Origin: CAZTJA01 sp964613745
GTDB taxonomy: Bacteria > Desulfobacterota > Desulfomonilia > Desulfomonilales > Desulfomonilaceae
NCBI GenBank assembly: GCA_964613745.1
Contig: CAZTJA010000027.1
Coordinates: 1-31,765 of the forward strand
Reading direction: 5' to 3'
Length of the DNA: 31,765 nucleotides
Part shown: in pieces, positions 7,489 to 15,256 of the stretch
Numbering within the stretch: the stretch's first letter is position 1
Layout of the letters: each line of letters begins with the position of its first letter
Translations under genes and position numbers: made by a program
The notes under the pieces: generated by a model
The model's input: only the letters and a program-made list of their open reading frames with translations
The model's database searches: none
What the model was told of the DNA's origin: nothing

Positions 7489-8115
7489 TTGAGATTGATT
7501 GCGGTTTCCGGAATTCAGGGCAGCGGAAAAACCAGTTTAATAAAGTCATTCATCAGACATTTCGCATCTAAGGGTTTCTCCAGTGGGATCATCATCAACG
7601 AAGATGGGGAAGCAAAGTATGATCCGGAGTTTTTAACTGCCGGTAACATTAGACTCGAAGGTCTTTCCGGAGGCTGATTGGGCTGCTCTCTTGCCGCAAG
7701 TTTTGCGCAACTTATAAAAGGCTTTTGCAAAACGGATCCGCCTGATTACCTGTTCATCGAACCATCGGGCCTGGTTACCACTGAAGAACTTCTGGCGGCG
7801 TCACGTACCGGTTTGAGGGACTGCTCTTATGAATTGGGACCTTTTATAACATTACTGAACGCCGAAGACTTCTCATTCAATTGGCAGGAGCGTCGATCTC
7901 TTTTGATCTCGCAAATTACCGGAGCCGGTCTCGTGTGTGTAACCAAGACTGACGGAGTTTCCGAAGCCGAACTTGCATCCTTGAAAAATGTCGTCTTACC
8001 CTACACAAAGAATCTCACCGAGATTGTTGCTATGAACGGGCATGGTACACAACGACTTTTCTCTTTGGTCGAAGACCTCGTAACTTCACCCGGAGGAAAT
8101 GGAAGCAATGGGTAG
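7489..8115 (+). CDS. Selenocysteine-containing COG0523 GTPase (UGA at 7675-7677 read as Sec)
   Basis: Reading through the in-frame TGA at 7675-7677 gives one 208-residue GTPase. The N-terminal part holds Walker A GIQGSGKTS (residues 8-16); the part after the TGA holds FIEPSGLVTTEEL and the SKxD-like CVTKTDG. The UGA falls exactly at the metal motif: GGULGC here (Sec63, Cys66) aligns with GGCICC in the paralogue at 6344-6958 (Cys64, Cys66, Cys67). Flanking sequence aligns on both sides without a frame change, which argues against a frameshift. A SECIS-like hairpin follows at 7691-7710. Start is TTG at 7489 with GGAGG 8 nt upstream. Fourth gene of the operon; overlaps the regulator by 17 bp. 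A conventional annotation would split this into two short fragments. A nonsense-mutated pseudogene is the main alternative. Confidence 0.85.
7691..7710 (+). promoter_or_regulatory. Bacterial SECIS-like stem-loop, COG0523 selenoprotein
   Basis: Arms TTG/CAA and CGCAA/TTGCG (with C7694 bulged) close on a GTT apical loop at 7700-7702. The loop starts 23 nt after the TGA, within the roughly 16-37 nt window described for bacterial SECIS elements, and its first base is G as the consensus requires. Confidence 0.7.
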
Positions 8116-9076
8116 AAGCATGATAGAAGGTACAGGCTGTCTCCAAACCTCTCGCAGTAATCCATGTTCACTTAATACTGCTATAACGGAAATCTTGGAT
8201 TCGGTCCCCACAAGCTCCGCAATTCTTGACCACAACGGGGTAATATGTCTGACAAATCAAGCTTGGAGAGACTTTGGACAGGTCCATGAGATGGAAGACG
8301 CGGACTGCCTCGGGGTCGATTACATTGAAATCGCAGAATCCGCTAGAGGTTACTCATCCGAGAAGGCCCGGGAAGTATCTGCAGGTATTCGATCCGTACT
8401 TGAAGGACGCACGGTAGAGTTTGTACTTGAATATCCATGTCACTACGGACGAAGCGAACGCTGGTTCAGAATACGAGTCTCCCCGCTCAAGGCTCTCGGC
8501 CCAATAAGAATTTTTGTAACACATGAAAATCTCTCCCATATCGGAACCTCACCAAGCAGGTTGGGACCTATTAGAAAAGAATTTGGAATTCTTCGGGATA
8601 ATCTGTTTACGATCAATTCGGCACTGGAAAAGTTACTCGAACAAAAAGAGAACGAGGACAGAGCAGTCGAAGACCAGGTTCTCACGAACATTCGTGAGCA
8701 AGTTCGTCCTTATCTCGAAAAGCTGAAAAAAACGTCACTCACTCCGGAACAGCGGGAGCATCTTGCAGTAATCGAAGCAAATCTTCACTGCGTAACCTCC
8801 CCGTTTATGTACAGGTTGTCTTCAAAATCTCTCAATCTGACATCCCAGGAAATCAATGTAGCCAACCTTGTCTTGGAAGGTAATGCTACGAAGGAAATCG
8901 CCGCTCTGCTCGGCATATCCACGAATGCCGTAGAATTCCACAGAAAAAACATCAGAAAAAAACTGGGCATTAACAGTAAGAAAACGAGCTTGCGTTCGAG
9001 GTTACTCTCGCTGGAACCAAGTTGCATGTATCAGCAGTTCCCGAGAAAATCACAATTCCACGATTACGACGATTAG
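8099..9076 (+). CDS. PAS domain LuxR-family transcriptional regulator
   Basis: A 325-residue one-component regulator. Residues about 25-150 form a PAS-like sensor domain (TSSAILDHNGVICLTNQAW, then FRIRVSPL), residues about 160-235 are a helical linker and residues about 250-310 are a LuxR-type helix-turn-helix (LTSQEINVANLVLEGN, then KEIAALLGIS and IRKKLGI). There is no receiver domain or kinase. It closes the DUF2284/COG0523 operon and its start overlaps the selenoprotein gene, so it probably controls this operon or the neighbouring methyltransferase genes. The same HTH type ends the large PAS protein at 27293-29695. The PAS ligand is unknown. Confidence 0.85.
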   Translation: MEAMGRSMIEGTGCLQTSRSNPCSLNTAITEILDSVPTSSAILDHNGVICLTNQAWRDFGQVHEMEDADCLGVDYIEIAESARGYSSEKAREVSAGIRSVLEGRTVEFVLEYPCHYGRSERWFRIRVSPLKALGPIRIFVTHENLSHIGTSPSRLGPIRKEFGILRDNLFTINSALEKLLEQKENEDRAVEDQVLTNIREQVRPYLEKLKKTSLTPEQREHLAVIEANLHCVTSPFMYRLSSKSLNLTSQEINVANLVLEGNATKEIAALLGISTNAVEFHRKNIRKKLGINSKKTSLRSRLLSLEPSCMYQQFPRKSQFHDYDD

Positions 9077-9086
9077 TCGTCGTTTG

Positions 9087-9290
9087 CTAAGCCCTTGGGC
9101 AAATCAACAGGTAATCCTTTTGCCGGTTCTCCTCATCCCACGGCTTTATCCAATTTCTCTTCGAAAACAAGTATCTCATCCAGACCTGGTGCCAGTGAGG
9201 TTTAGCAGGGGTTTTCCGACGAATCATTGACTCAGACATTGAAGAATGAGAGAATGTTCTTATAGGGACGATAGTAACTCCGTTTTTCAT
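9087..9290 (-). CDS. Doubtful small ORF, 67 residues
   Basis: A basic, aromatic-rich 67-residue ORF 6 bp downstream of the DUF488 gene on the same strand, with AGGG just before the ATG. No motif is recognisable and the sequence may be non-coding. Listed because it is the only open frame in the 210 bp between the regulator and DUF488. Confidence 0.25.
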   Translation of the reverse strand: MKNGVTIVPIRTFSHSSMSESMIRRKTPAKPHWHQVWMRYLFSKRNWIKPWDEENRQKDYLLICPRA

Positions 9291-9296
9291 CCCTGA

Positions 9297-9653
9297 TCAC
9301 GCACCCGATTTCCCCTCCAAATATTCCTTTAACGCAACTGCATTGTTCAGCTTCAATTCTTTAGATGAAAATAGAAGGGTTACCTTTCCTTTCTTTGCTG
9401 CTGAAAGTACCTGCTCTATGGCCGACCCCTGTTCTTCAAGTTCCTGAAAATATCGGGTCTTGAATTCAGTCCATTTCTCAGGATCATGATTGTACCATTT
9501 TCGAAGTTCGTTGCTCGGTGCGATTTCTTTCAGCCATAGATCTACCCCGGCGGACTCCTTCTTAATTCCCCTGGGCCACAATCTATCAACCAGTATTCGG
9601 TAGCCGTCGTCATCGGCTACTCCCGAGTAAATCCGTTTAACGTATATTCGCAC
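9297..9653 (-). CDS. DUF488 family protein
   Basis: A 118-residue protein of the DUF488 family, shown by KRIYSG, DDGYRILVDRLWPRGIKKE, WLKEIAPSNELRKWYNHDPEKW and the terminal NNAVALKEYL. The GTG start at 9653 is chosen because GGGGGT sits 7 nt upstream; a TTG at 9686 in the same frame lacks a good signal. The biochemical function of DUF488 is not established. It stands alone between plus-strand units and has no clear link to the methyl-transfer genes. Confidence 0.85.
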   Translation of the reverse strand: MRIYVKRIYSGVADDDGYRILVDRLWPRGIKKESAGVDLWLKEIAPSNELRKWYNHDPEKWTEFKTRYFQELEEQGSAIEQVLSAAKKGKVTLLFSSKELKLNNAVALKEYLEGKSGA

Positions 9654-9700
9654 TTCAAACACCCCCAAATCTAAAATAACCTTCAATAGGAGATCAAATC

Positions 9701-10018
9701 ATGACCGCTTGTATCCGAAACTCAATTGTAACCAAGTGTTCAGGAGAATTCCAATTTAGCCATCCGGTATCACCCCTCACTCTCAGTGAGAACGTAATTA
9801 GTCCGGAACCGAAAACATCCCAAAACCGGAATGTTTCAGAAAAAGGAGGGCCGCTTTCAGAGAACTGGGCTCCATACGGATCGATAAACGTAATGGCCGT
9901 CCAACGTTCAATAGCGCGCCCACCGCCCGAATCCGTCTTATTTCGTACATTTTCTGTAAAGTTTTATCCAGGCAACCCGTTCTCAATCAAAGCCCCCATA
10001 AGAGCATTACCGGCTTAG
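9701..10018 (+). CDS. Doubtful 105-residue ORF
   Basis: An ORF with AGGAG 8 nt before its ATG, but with no recognisable domain and a composition rich in Ser, Pro and Arg that looks like chance reading. It covers most of the 570-bp stretch between DUF488 and the UroD-family gene; nothing else convincing is seen there. Confidence 0.2.
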   Translation: MTACIRNSIVTKCSGEFQFSHPVSPLTLSENVISPEPKTSQNRNVSEKGGPLSENWAPYGSINVMAVQRSIARPPPESVLFRTFSVKFYPGNPFSIKAPIRALPA

Positions 10019-10221
10019 AAACAAGTCAACCAGCGTTACGGTAGTAATCTCCTACCAGTATCTTCCCGATAATCAGCCGTTGGCGACTGCACAAAACATT
10101 GTATCATCAATTCTATAGGTTATTCTCCAACGGCCGGCAAACCACACCGGTCAACTCTCTCTTCACTTATCCCAAGCTCTCAAAGGTCCCATCAGGGCAC
10201 CACTATCCCGGAGGTAAAATC

Positions 10222-11088
10222 ATGACCCCATTGGAAAGAGTAGCGACGGCTCTGCAGCACAAAGAACCTGACAGAGTACCCACGGCCCCCCTCATTTGTG
10301 GCGCTTCACGTCGGGTTTACGGAGTGAACTATGCAGAATGGTCCCAAGATGGAGAGCTTGCGGCCAAGTGCATGTTACAAGCNNNNNNNNNNNNNNNNNN
10401 NNNNNNNNNNNNNNNNNNNNNNNNNNNNNNNNNNNNNNNNNNNNNNNNNNNNNNNNNNNNNNNNNNNNNNNNNNNNNNNNNNTCAATGATGCGTGGAGCG
10501 GAAAACCTGTTCCGGGATTGCATGAAAAACAAAGCAGCCGTAATCGAGGGCATGGAGATCATCACCGACGTATTGGTAGATTATATTCGTGCGATGACGA
10601 AAACTGGAGTGCACGGTATTGTTTTGGACACCCTTTTTGCTTCCAACACGATCATGAGCAAGAAGCTGTGGAAGGAAACCGAAGCCTGTTTCACCACAAG
10701 ATTGGCAGATGCGATTCGTGAAGGCGGATCAATGGTCATGGTTCACAACTGCGGCAACGGAGTTCATTTCGATACTCAGATGGAAGCCATGCAGCCTGTA
10801 GCCATTTCCTTTGCGTACACACCTGACGGCTGCACCGATATGGTGGACACCAAAGCCAAATGGGGCGACAAAACTACCCTGATCGGTTATGTCAGCCCGG
10901 CGCAATACATGTTCCTCGGAACCCCCGAAGACGTGAAACAGGAATGTAAAAAGCAGATCCAGGAACTCGGAAAGGGCGGCGGATTCATCCTTTCCACCGG
11001 CTGCGAGTTCCCGCCCAACGGTTCCCTGATGAATGCAATCGCTATGATGGAAGCCGCTGAACTTTACGGCAGGTATCCGCTGAGCTAG
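10222..11088 (+). CDS. UroD-family (MtaA/CmuA-type) corrinoid methyltransferase, interrupted by gap
   Basis: A methyltransferase of the uroporphyrinogen-decarboxylase superfamily that moves methyl groups to or from corrinoid proteins. It starts MTPLERVATALQHKEPDRVP, the usual N terminus of this family, at an ATG with GGAGG 7 nt upstream. Zinc ligands are present as HNCGNG (His, Cys) and STGCEFPP (third Cys). A 100-N gap (10383-10482) removes an unknown length: residues on either side give only about 255 known amino acids against 340 for the family, so the true gap is probably longer than 100 bp and the frame agreement across it may be accidental. A strong stem-loop follows the gene. Confidence 0.85.
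   Translation: MTPLERVATALQHKEPDRVPTAPLICGASRRVYGVNYAEWSQDGELAAKCMLQXXXXXXXXXXXXXXXXXXXXXXXXXXXXXXXXXXSMMRGAENLFRDCMKNKAAVIEGMEIITDVLVDYIRAMTKTGVHGIVLDTLFASNTIMSKKLWKETEACFTTRLADAIREGGSMVMVHNCGNGVHFDTQMEAMQPVAISFAYTPDGCTDMVDTKAKWGDKTTLIGYVSPAQYMFLGTPEDVKQECKKQIQELGKGGGFILSTGCEFPPNGSLMNAIAMMEAAELYGRYPLS
10383..10482. other. Assembly gap (100 N) inside the UroD-family gene
   Basis: Exactly 100 N, a placeholder of unknown real size. By comparison with the 343-residue homologue at 23177-24208 the missing part is probably nearer 250 bp. Confidence 0.97.
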
Positions 11089-11098
11089 TATACATTCT

Positions 11099-11135
11099 GA
11101 GAACCTGCTCCGAACCAAATTTCGTGCAGGTTCTC
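11099..11135 (+). terminator. Strong stem-loop downstream of the UroD-family gene
   Basis: Perfect 10-bp arms GAGAACCTGC (11099-11108) and GCAGGTTCTC (11126-11135), with a further 4-bp inner stem (CGAA/TTCG), lying 11 bp after the stop codon. The following bases are AT-rich but not a pure T run. Confidence 0.7.
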
Positions 11136-11267
11136 ATTACTTATTACGATTTTGCGTACTGAAATTTCTCTTTGATTTCTTAAATATCCGCTTACATTTT
11201 ATTCCGCACATTCTTTTAGTGAAATAATGGATGTGCCATTCCAAAATCCGCTCTGGAGAATGATCAA

Positions 11268-12107
11268 TTGAAACCCGGACATGTGCAAACGGGGATTAAA
11301 TCCCGAGAACTCGCCATCGAAGATTACTATGTTCCCGAAGAACCGTACTATATAGCCGTCGGAGAGGAAATCGATCTTTTCGAATCAGCCTACCGGCTGA
11401 AACTACCGCTTTTGCTCAAAGGCCCTACCGGTTGCGGCAAAACGAGATTTCTTGAACACATGGCATGGCGATTGGGACTGCCTCTCATTACAATAGCTTG
11501 CCATGAGGACCTCACGGCATCAGACTTGGTGGGACGATTTCTGCTCAAAGGAAATGAAACCAAATGGGCCGATGGTCCCCTCAGTTTAGCGGTGAAACAC
11601 GGTGCATTGTGCTATTTGGATGAGTTTGTGGAAGCAAGAAAAGATACAACCGTTGTGATCCATCCATTGACCGACGATAGGAGAGTCTTGCCCCAGGAAA
11701 AAAGAGGCATACTCCTCGAAGCCCACCCCAATTTCCTTTTGGTGATTTCGTACAATCCAGGCTACCAGAGCGTCACCAAAGATCTCAAGCATTCTACTCG
11801 ACAGAGGTTTGTAGCTCTTGAATTTTCGTTTCCTCCCGCTGATAAAGAGAAATCCATTCTCATGAATGAAGGCAACATCGCGGAAGACGTAGCCGACAAG
11901 CTCGTGAAATTGGGTGAAATGGTCAGGAATCTCCGGCAGCACGGATTGGAAGAAGGAGTAGGAACCAGACTACTGGTCTATGCCGCAAAACTCATATCCA
12001 ACGGATGTGATCCGGAAATCGCGTGCAATTCGGCGATCACATCAGCCATGACGGACGATCCCGAAATGCAGGAAGCCATTCGAGAAATAATCTCGGGCCT
12101 GTTCTAG
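11268..12107 (+). CDS. MoxR-family AAA+ ATPase (NorQ/CbbQ type)
   Basis: A 279-residue AAA+ ATPase with Walker A GPTGCGKTR (residues 52-60), Walker B ALCYLDEF, and sensor region VISYNPGYQS, matching the NorQ/NirQ/CbbQ branch of MoxR ATPases. Family members work with a VWA-domain partner to insert metals or remodel enzymes such as Rubisco, NO reductase and CO dehydrogenase. The TTG start at 11268 has GGAGA 8 nt upstream. The VWA partner begins 9 bp after this gene, so the two almost certainly form a complex. The client enzyme is not encoded adjacently in an obvious way; the flanking methyltransferase and metallochaperone genes are candidates. Confidence 0.88.
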   Translation: MKPGHVQTGIKSRELAIEDYYVPEEPYYIAVGEEIDLFESAYRLKLPLLLKGPTGCGKTRFLEHMAWRLGLPLITIACHEDLTASDLVGRFLLKGNETKWADGPLSLAVKHGALCYLDEFVEARKDTTVVIHPLTDDRRVLPQEKRGILLEAHPNFLLVISYNPGYQSVTKDLKHSTRQRFVALEFSFPPADKEKSILMNEGNIAEDVADKLVKLGEMVRNLRQHGLEEGVGTRLLVYAAKLISNGCDPEIACNSAITSAMTDDPEMQEAIREIISGLF

Positions 12108-12115
12108 GGGAAATT

Positions 12116-14404
12116 TTGACTACTCCATTTTCCTGCAGACCTTGGTCCAGAAGGAGTCTGGTTAGAGTCAGAGAATTCCTGGCTGCATTTCCCGACATTC
12201 TGGAAAATCTTCCAAGAGCGCACCACGACGATTTTATAAACCTATGTGGATGCGGATCACACCTCAAATCCAGGCAGGCAAACGATTTTTTCCGCAATAT
12301 TGCCCGCACCTTCGATCCCATCAGTCGTAGAAAAGATCGCCGATTCATATTTGCCGGGGCTCGTGTAGTAGGGAATGCAGGATGGGCCCTCGTTCCGCAT
12401 TACCTTGAAGCTGTTTCCCGGGTTCCCGAACGCGAATTCCTGATAAAATCCTGGATTGTCCTTGCTTGCAGATTAGCTGAACATGACATGGACGTAGCCG
12501 GCGTATTTCTCAAGAATACCCCTAGAGCCCTCGACTTATTGGGCGCTAATCAGCTTGTCCAGTGGGGACGAATCGCTCTTGACGCTTTATCGGATCACCG
12601 CCGAATGTGGAAGGCGGTCAAGGCCTATCTTGAAGAATCCGTAGCCAACAAATGCAACACTGAGCTGGACCGCTGGAATTTTAATCTTCGGCAGGCTGCC
12701 GCCATTTCGTTTAAGTCACCCAATGCCGCTGAAGAATTTATCAGGATGGGATCTCGGGTGTGCCTTGTACTGGATGAAACCCAAACCATAAATTGGGTTC
12801 AGTCCGGGCTCACTGAATGTGACTCCGAAACGGAACTCATCACGTTTTTTGGTGCAAAATCCCTACGGGCGTTGGAAAATCGCGATTCCCTCGTCGGAAA
12901 GATCCAGCTGAAAGATAAGATCGGCACACTGTCGCTCATATGCGAAGCCTTTCTCGGCAGACCATTAAAGATCCGCTCCAACACCACGCTCATCGGGGTA
13001 AGGGATTTCACCGGCGGGCCGGCAACCGACGGAAGAGCGATATACCTGCCGGAAACCTCTGCAACTTTTACCCTCATGAAATTGTCCGCTCTGCATCAGG
13101 CGGCGCTGATGACAATGGACGATTGGATTAATTCCTATTCCTCGGACGAAATCTCCTCATCTAAGATCCATCAAGAAGCGGACAGGCGTGTCCTTGAAAA
13201 ACTTCCCAAATTCCGTTCCGACATGCTCAAACTTTGTCCGAACTGCTTTGACGACGAAGATCATCTAGCCAATACACGGGTTCCGTGGTGGGGCGATCTC
13301 CTTCCCGGTTTGGTTCATCAGACGCAGAGAGTAATAAGTAAAGTGTCGGATGCTTTCGAAGAACAGGACATTCCTCCTGAACTTCTCGAAGCATTTCTTG
13401 AAACTCTGTGGGCCAAAGGTGATCGCGACCCAAATTCTCTGACGGACCGATTGGCGAAAATGCTCGATGAAATCGAGTTCGAATCTCCTGATGCCGAGGA
13501 TCTTGAAGACACGATCCGAACCTTTTTTTACAAGGAATGGGATTCGGAACTGCACGACTACAAACTTGATTGGGTGCTGGTCAGAGAAAGATCCGTAAAG
13601 GAAGACCCAAATCCATTCGCTCAGCAAACAGCGGACCGACTGAGGGGAATAGTAAAACTTGTCAGAAACCAGTTTGTTCGACTGAGACCACAAAATTTCA
13701 AAAAACTGAAGGCGCAAAGTTTCGGCGACGATCTCGACATAGATGCTTTGATACAGGCAATTGTCGAAATGAAGTCCGGCTCGCACATGCGTGAAGACAT
13801 CTACATTCGTAGAGACAAGCGCATCCGCGACGTTGCAGTCTTGTTTCTGGTTGATCTGAGCGGTTCCACCGAAGAGCAGGTCAACGGCAGACGAGTCATC
13901 GATATCCAAAAGGAAGCTATGACACTCATGGCTGAGGCTCTGGATTCCCTCGGAGACCCATTCGCCATTTACGGTTTTTGCTCGGAAGGTCGTTTTCGTG
14001 TAGACTTGTTTTCAGTCAAATCTTTTGAAGATGATTACCAAGACGCAGTCCGGTTCAGGTTGGGCAACCTCGAACCTGCAAATCTGACCCGCATGGGAGC
14101 GGTCATAAGACACGGTATCGCCAAGCTGGAACCCGTCGATGCAATGATCAAAGTAATGATCATCATCACTGACGGACGTCCATATGATTTAGAATACGGA
14201 AATCTGGATTACGCCATGGCGGACACCCGCAAGGCTTTCAAAGAAGCTCGGTCGAAAAGAATACATCCCTTTGTAATCACATCGGATGATAAAGGCATCA
14301 CGTATTTACGGCAAATCTGTTCGCAGACACAAAGTATCATTTTACCGAAAGTAGAAGTCCTTCCGAGAATTTTACCGGCTTTGTACAAGAGGCTCACATT
14401 GTAA
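12116..14404 (+). CDS. VWA-domain protein (NorD/CbbO type)
   Basis: A 762-residue partner of the MoxR ATPase. The last ~190 residues are a von Willebrand A domain with the MIDAS motif DLSGST (near residue 580), a downstream threonine (NLTRMG) and the aspartate of IIITDGRP. The long N-terminal part is mostly helical and resembles NorD/CbbO proteins, with an acidic central region (DEIEFESPDAEDLEDT). The TTG at 12116 is chosen because GGGG precedes it and upstream codons would lie inside the ATPase gene. In CbbQO and NorQD the VWA subunit recognises the client enzyme through its metal-dependent site. Confidence 0.85.
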   Translation: MTTPFSCRPWSRRSLVRVREFLAAFPDILENLPRAHHDDFINLCGCGSHLKSRQANDFFRNIARTFDPISRRKDRRFIFAGARVVGNAGWALVPHYLEAVSRVPEREFLIKSWIVLACRLAEHDMDVAGVFLKNTPRALDLLGANQLVQWGRIALDALSDHRRMWKAVKAYLEESVANKCNTELDRWNFNLRQAAAISFKSPNAAEEFIRMGSRVCLVLDETQTINWVQSGLTECDSETELITFFGAKSLRALENRDSLVGKIQLKDKIGTLSLICEAFLGRPLKIRSNTTLIGVRDFTGGPATDGRAIYLPETSATFTLMKLSALHQAALMTMDDWINSYSSDEISSSKIHQEADRRVLEKLPKFRSDMLKLCPNCFDDEDHLANTRVPWWGDLLPGLVHQTQRVISKVSDAFEEQDIPPELLEAFLETLWAKGDRDPNSLTDRLAKMLDEIEFESPDAEDLEDTIRTFFYKEWDSELHDYKLDWVLVRERSVKEDPNPFAQQTADRLRGIVKLVRNQFVRLRPQNFKKLKAQSFGDDLDIDALIQAIVEMKSGSHMREDIYIRRDKRIRDVAVLFLVDLSGSTEEQVNGRRVIDIQKEAMTLMAEALDSLGDPFAIYGFCSEGRFRVDLFSVKSFEDDYQDAVRFRLGNLEPANLTRMGAVIRHGIAKLEPVDAMIKVMIIITDGRPYDLEYGNLDYAMADTRKAFKEARSKRIHPFVITSDDKGITYLRQICSQTQSIILPKVEVLPRILPALYKRLTL

Positions 14405-14437
14405 CTTATTGGTAACCGGTTCTCTGAACTGCATCAC

Positions 14438-14453
14438 CGGGTCATCAGACCCG
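14438..14453 (+). other. Short perfect hairpin before the PNPOx-fold gene
   Basis: CGGGTC and GACCCG close on the loop ATCA between the VWA gene and the ribosome-binding site of the next gene. No T run follows, so it may be an mRNA-processing or weak termination structure. Confidence 0.4.
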
Positions 14454-14469
14454 AAATCCGGAGGTCGTC

Positions 14470-14892
14470 ATGTATAGTGCATTAATGGAGTATTTCAACA
14501 AGCAGCCCCGTTTGGGAACCCTCAGCACGGCCGACAAAAATGGGAATGTCAATGCCGCCTACTTCGGTTCGCCATCAATGGTTGATGGGAAAACCATCGT
14601 CATGGGCACGGGATCCAACAAGACCTATGCGAATCTCCGTGAAAATCCAAATGGGGTGTTCCTGCTCATGGAACCGGGGGAATCCCTGCCAAGCTGGAAG
14701 GGTGTTCGTGTGTACGTAAAAATGATTGCCGATGAAACATCCGGCAAGAAGCTTGATACAATCAGGGCCAAAATCGCCGAAAAGGCAGGACCTGAAGTTG
14801 CCAACAAGATGATTCATGCAGCCCTGACATTTGAAATCGTCGACGTTCGCCCACTCGCGGACTTCGGCCAGGGTTGGCAGAAATCCATATAG
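14470..14892 (+). CDS. Pyridoxamine 5'-phosphate oxidase-fold (flavin-binding) protein
   Basis: A 140-residue split-barrel protein of the PNPOx-like FMN-binding superfamily. Typical segments are LGTLSTADKNGNVNAAYFGSP at the N terminus and the TYANLRENPNGVFLLM strand. Small members of this group bind FMN, F420 or heme and act as oxidoreductases of unknown substrate. The ATG is preceded by GGAGG at 5-nt spacing. It follows the MoxR/VWA pair on the same strand with a 65-bp spacer containing a hairpin, so it could be co-transcribed. Specific substrate not assignable. Confidence 0.8.
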   Translation: MYSALMEYFNKQPRLGTLSTADKNGNVNAAYFGSPSMVDGKTIVMGTGSNKTYANLRENPNGVFLLMEPGESLPSWKGVRVYVKMIADETSGKKLDTIRAKIAEKAGPEVANKMIHAALTFEIVDVRPLADFGQGWQKSI

Positions 14893-14904
14893 GCCATAAC
14901 CTTT

Positions 14905-14930
14905 CCGGGGATCTTATTCGAGGTCCCCGG
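14905..14930 (+). terminator. GC-rich stem-loop after the PNPOx-fold gene
   Basis: Arms CCGGGGA (14905-14911) and TCCCCGG (14924-14930) lie 13 bp after the stop codon. No T run follows on the plus strand. It also lies about 50 bp downstream of the end of the convergent minus-strand operon and could serve both. Confidence 0.5.
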
Positions 14931-14981
14931 CTTCAGCCTTCCACAAAAATTGAGCTTTTAAGGAGGATAAATGACTTGAAA

Positions 14982-15245
14982 TTAGTCTTCCGGCATCATG
15001 GCCGTTCCATCGGATATCAAAACAACATTGAGGCAGAAGTTACAAACGGCGGGCTGACGGTCACGGGAACTCAAGATCGACCACGCCTCAGATTCGATGA
15101 TGGAGGCAGGCCCTGTTAACGGTTTTATTCTGTCGCTCTTACCGCAGTATGGACACGTAACCATTAGAATATCCCAGGAATCTCTCGAGTCCTGATTCTC
15201 CAACCAGAATTGCTTGATTATCTCGGCTGCTTCAAACTCATCCAT
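14982..15245 (-). CDS. Small zinc-ribbon protein
   Basis: An 87-residue protein with two CxxC pairs, CPYC (Cys31, Cys34) and CNFC (Cys68, Cys71), a spacing that fits a zinc ribbon or rubredoxin-like metal site. The N-terminal 25 residues are acidic and helical. Family not recognised. It is the last gene of the seven-gene minus-strand operon, starting 11 bp after the SMC-like ATPase stop. An overlapping plus-strand ORF with AGGAGG near 14960 is not convincing. Whether it is a metal acceptor or a regulatory partner is unknown. Confidence 0.6.
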   Translation of the reverse strand: MDEFEAAEIIKQFWLENQDSRDSWDILMVTCPYCGKSDRIKPLTGPASIIESEAWSILSSRDRQPAVCNFCLNVVLISDGTAMMPED

Positions 15246-15256
15246 TGATCATTCCG

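Noticed and set aside
14874..15119. Plus-strand ORF with AGGAGG at about 14961
   Set aside because: The ATG next to that site meets a stop after two codons, and the opposite strand has a coherent CxxC...CxxC protein.
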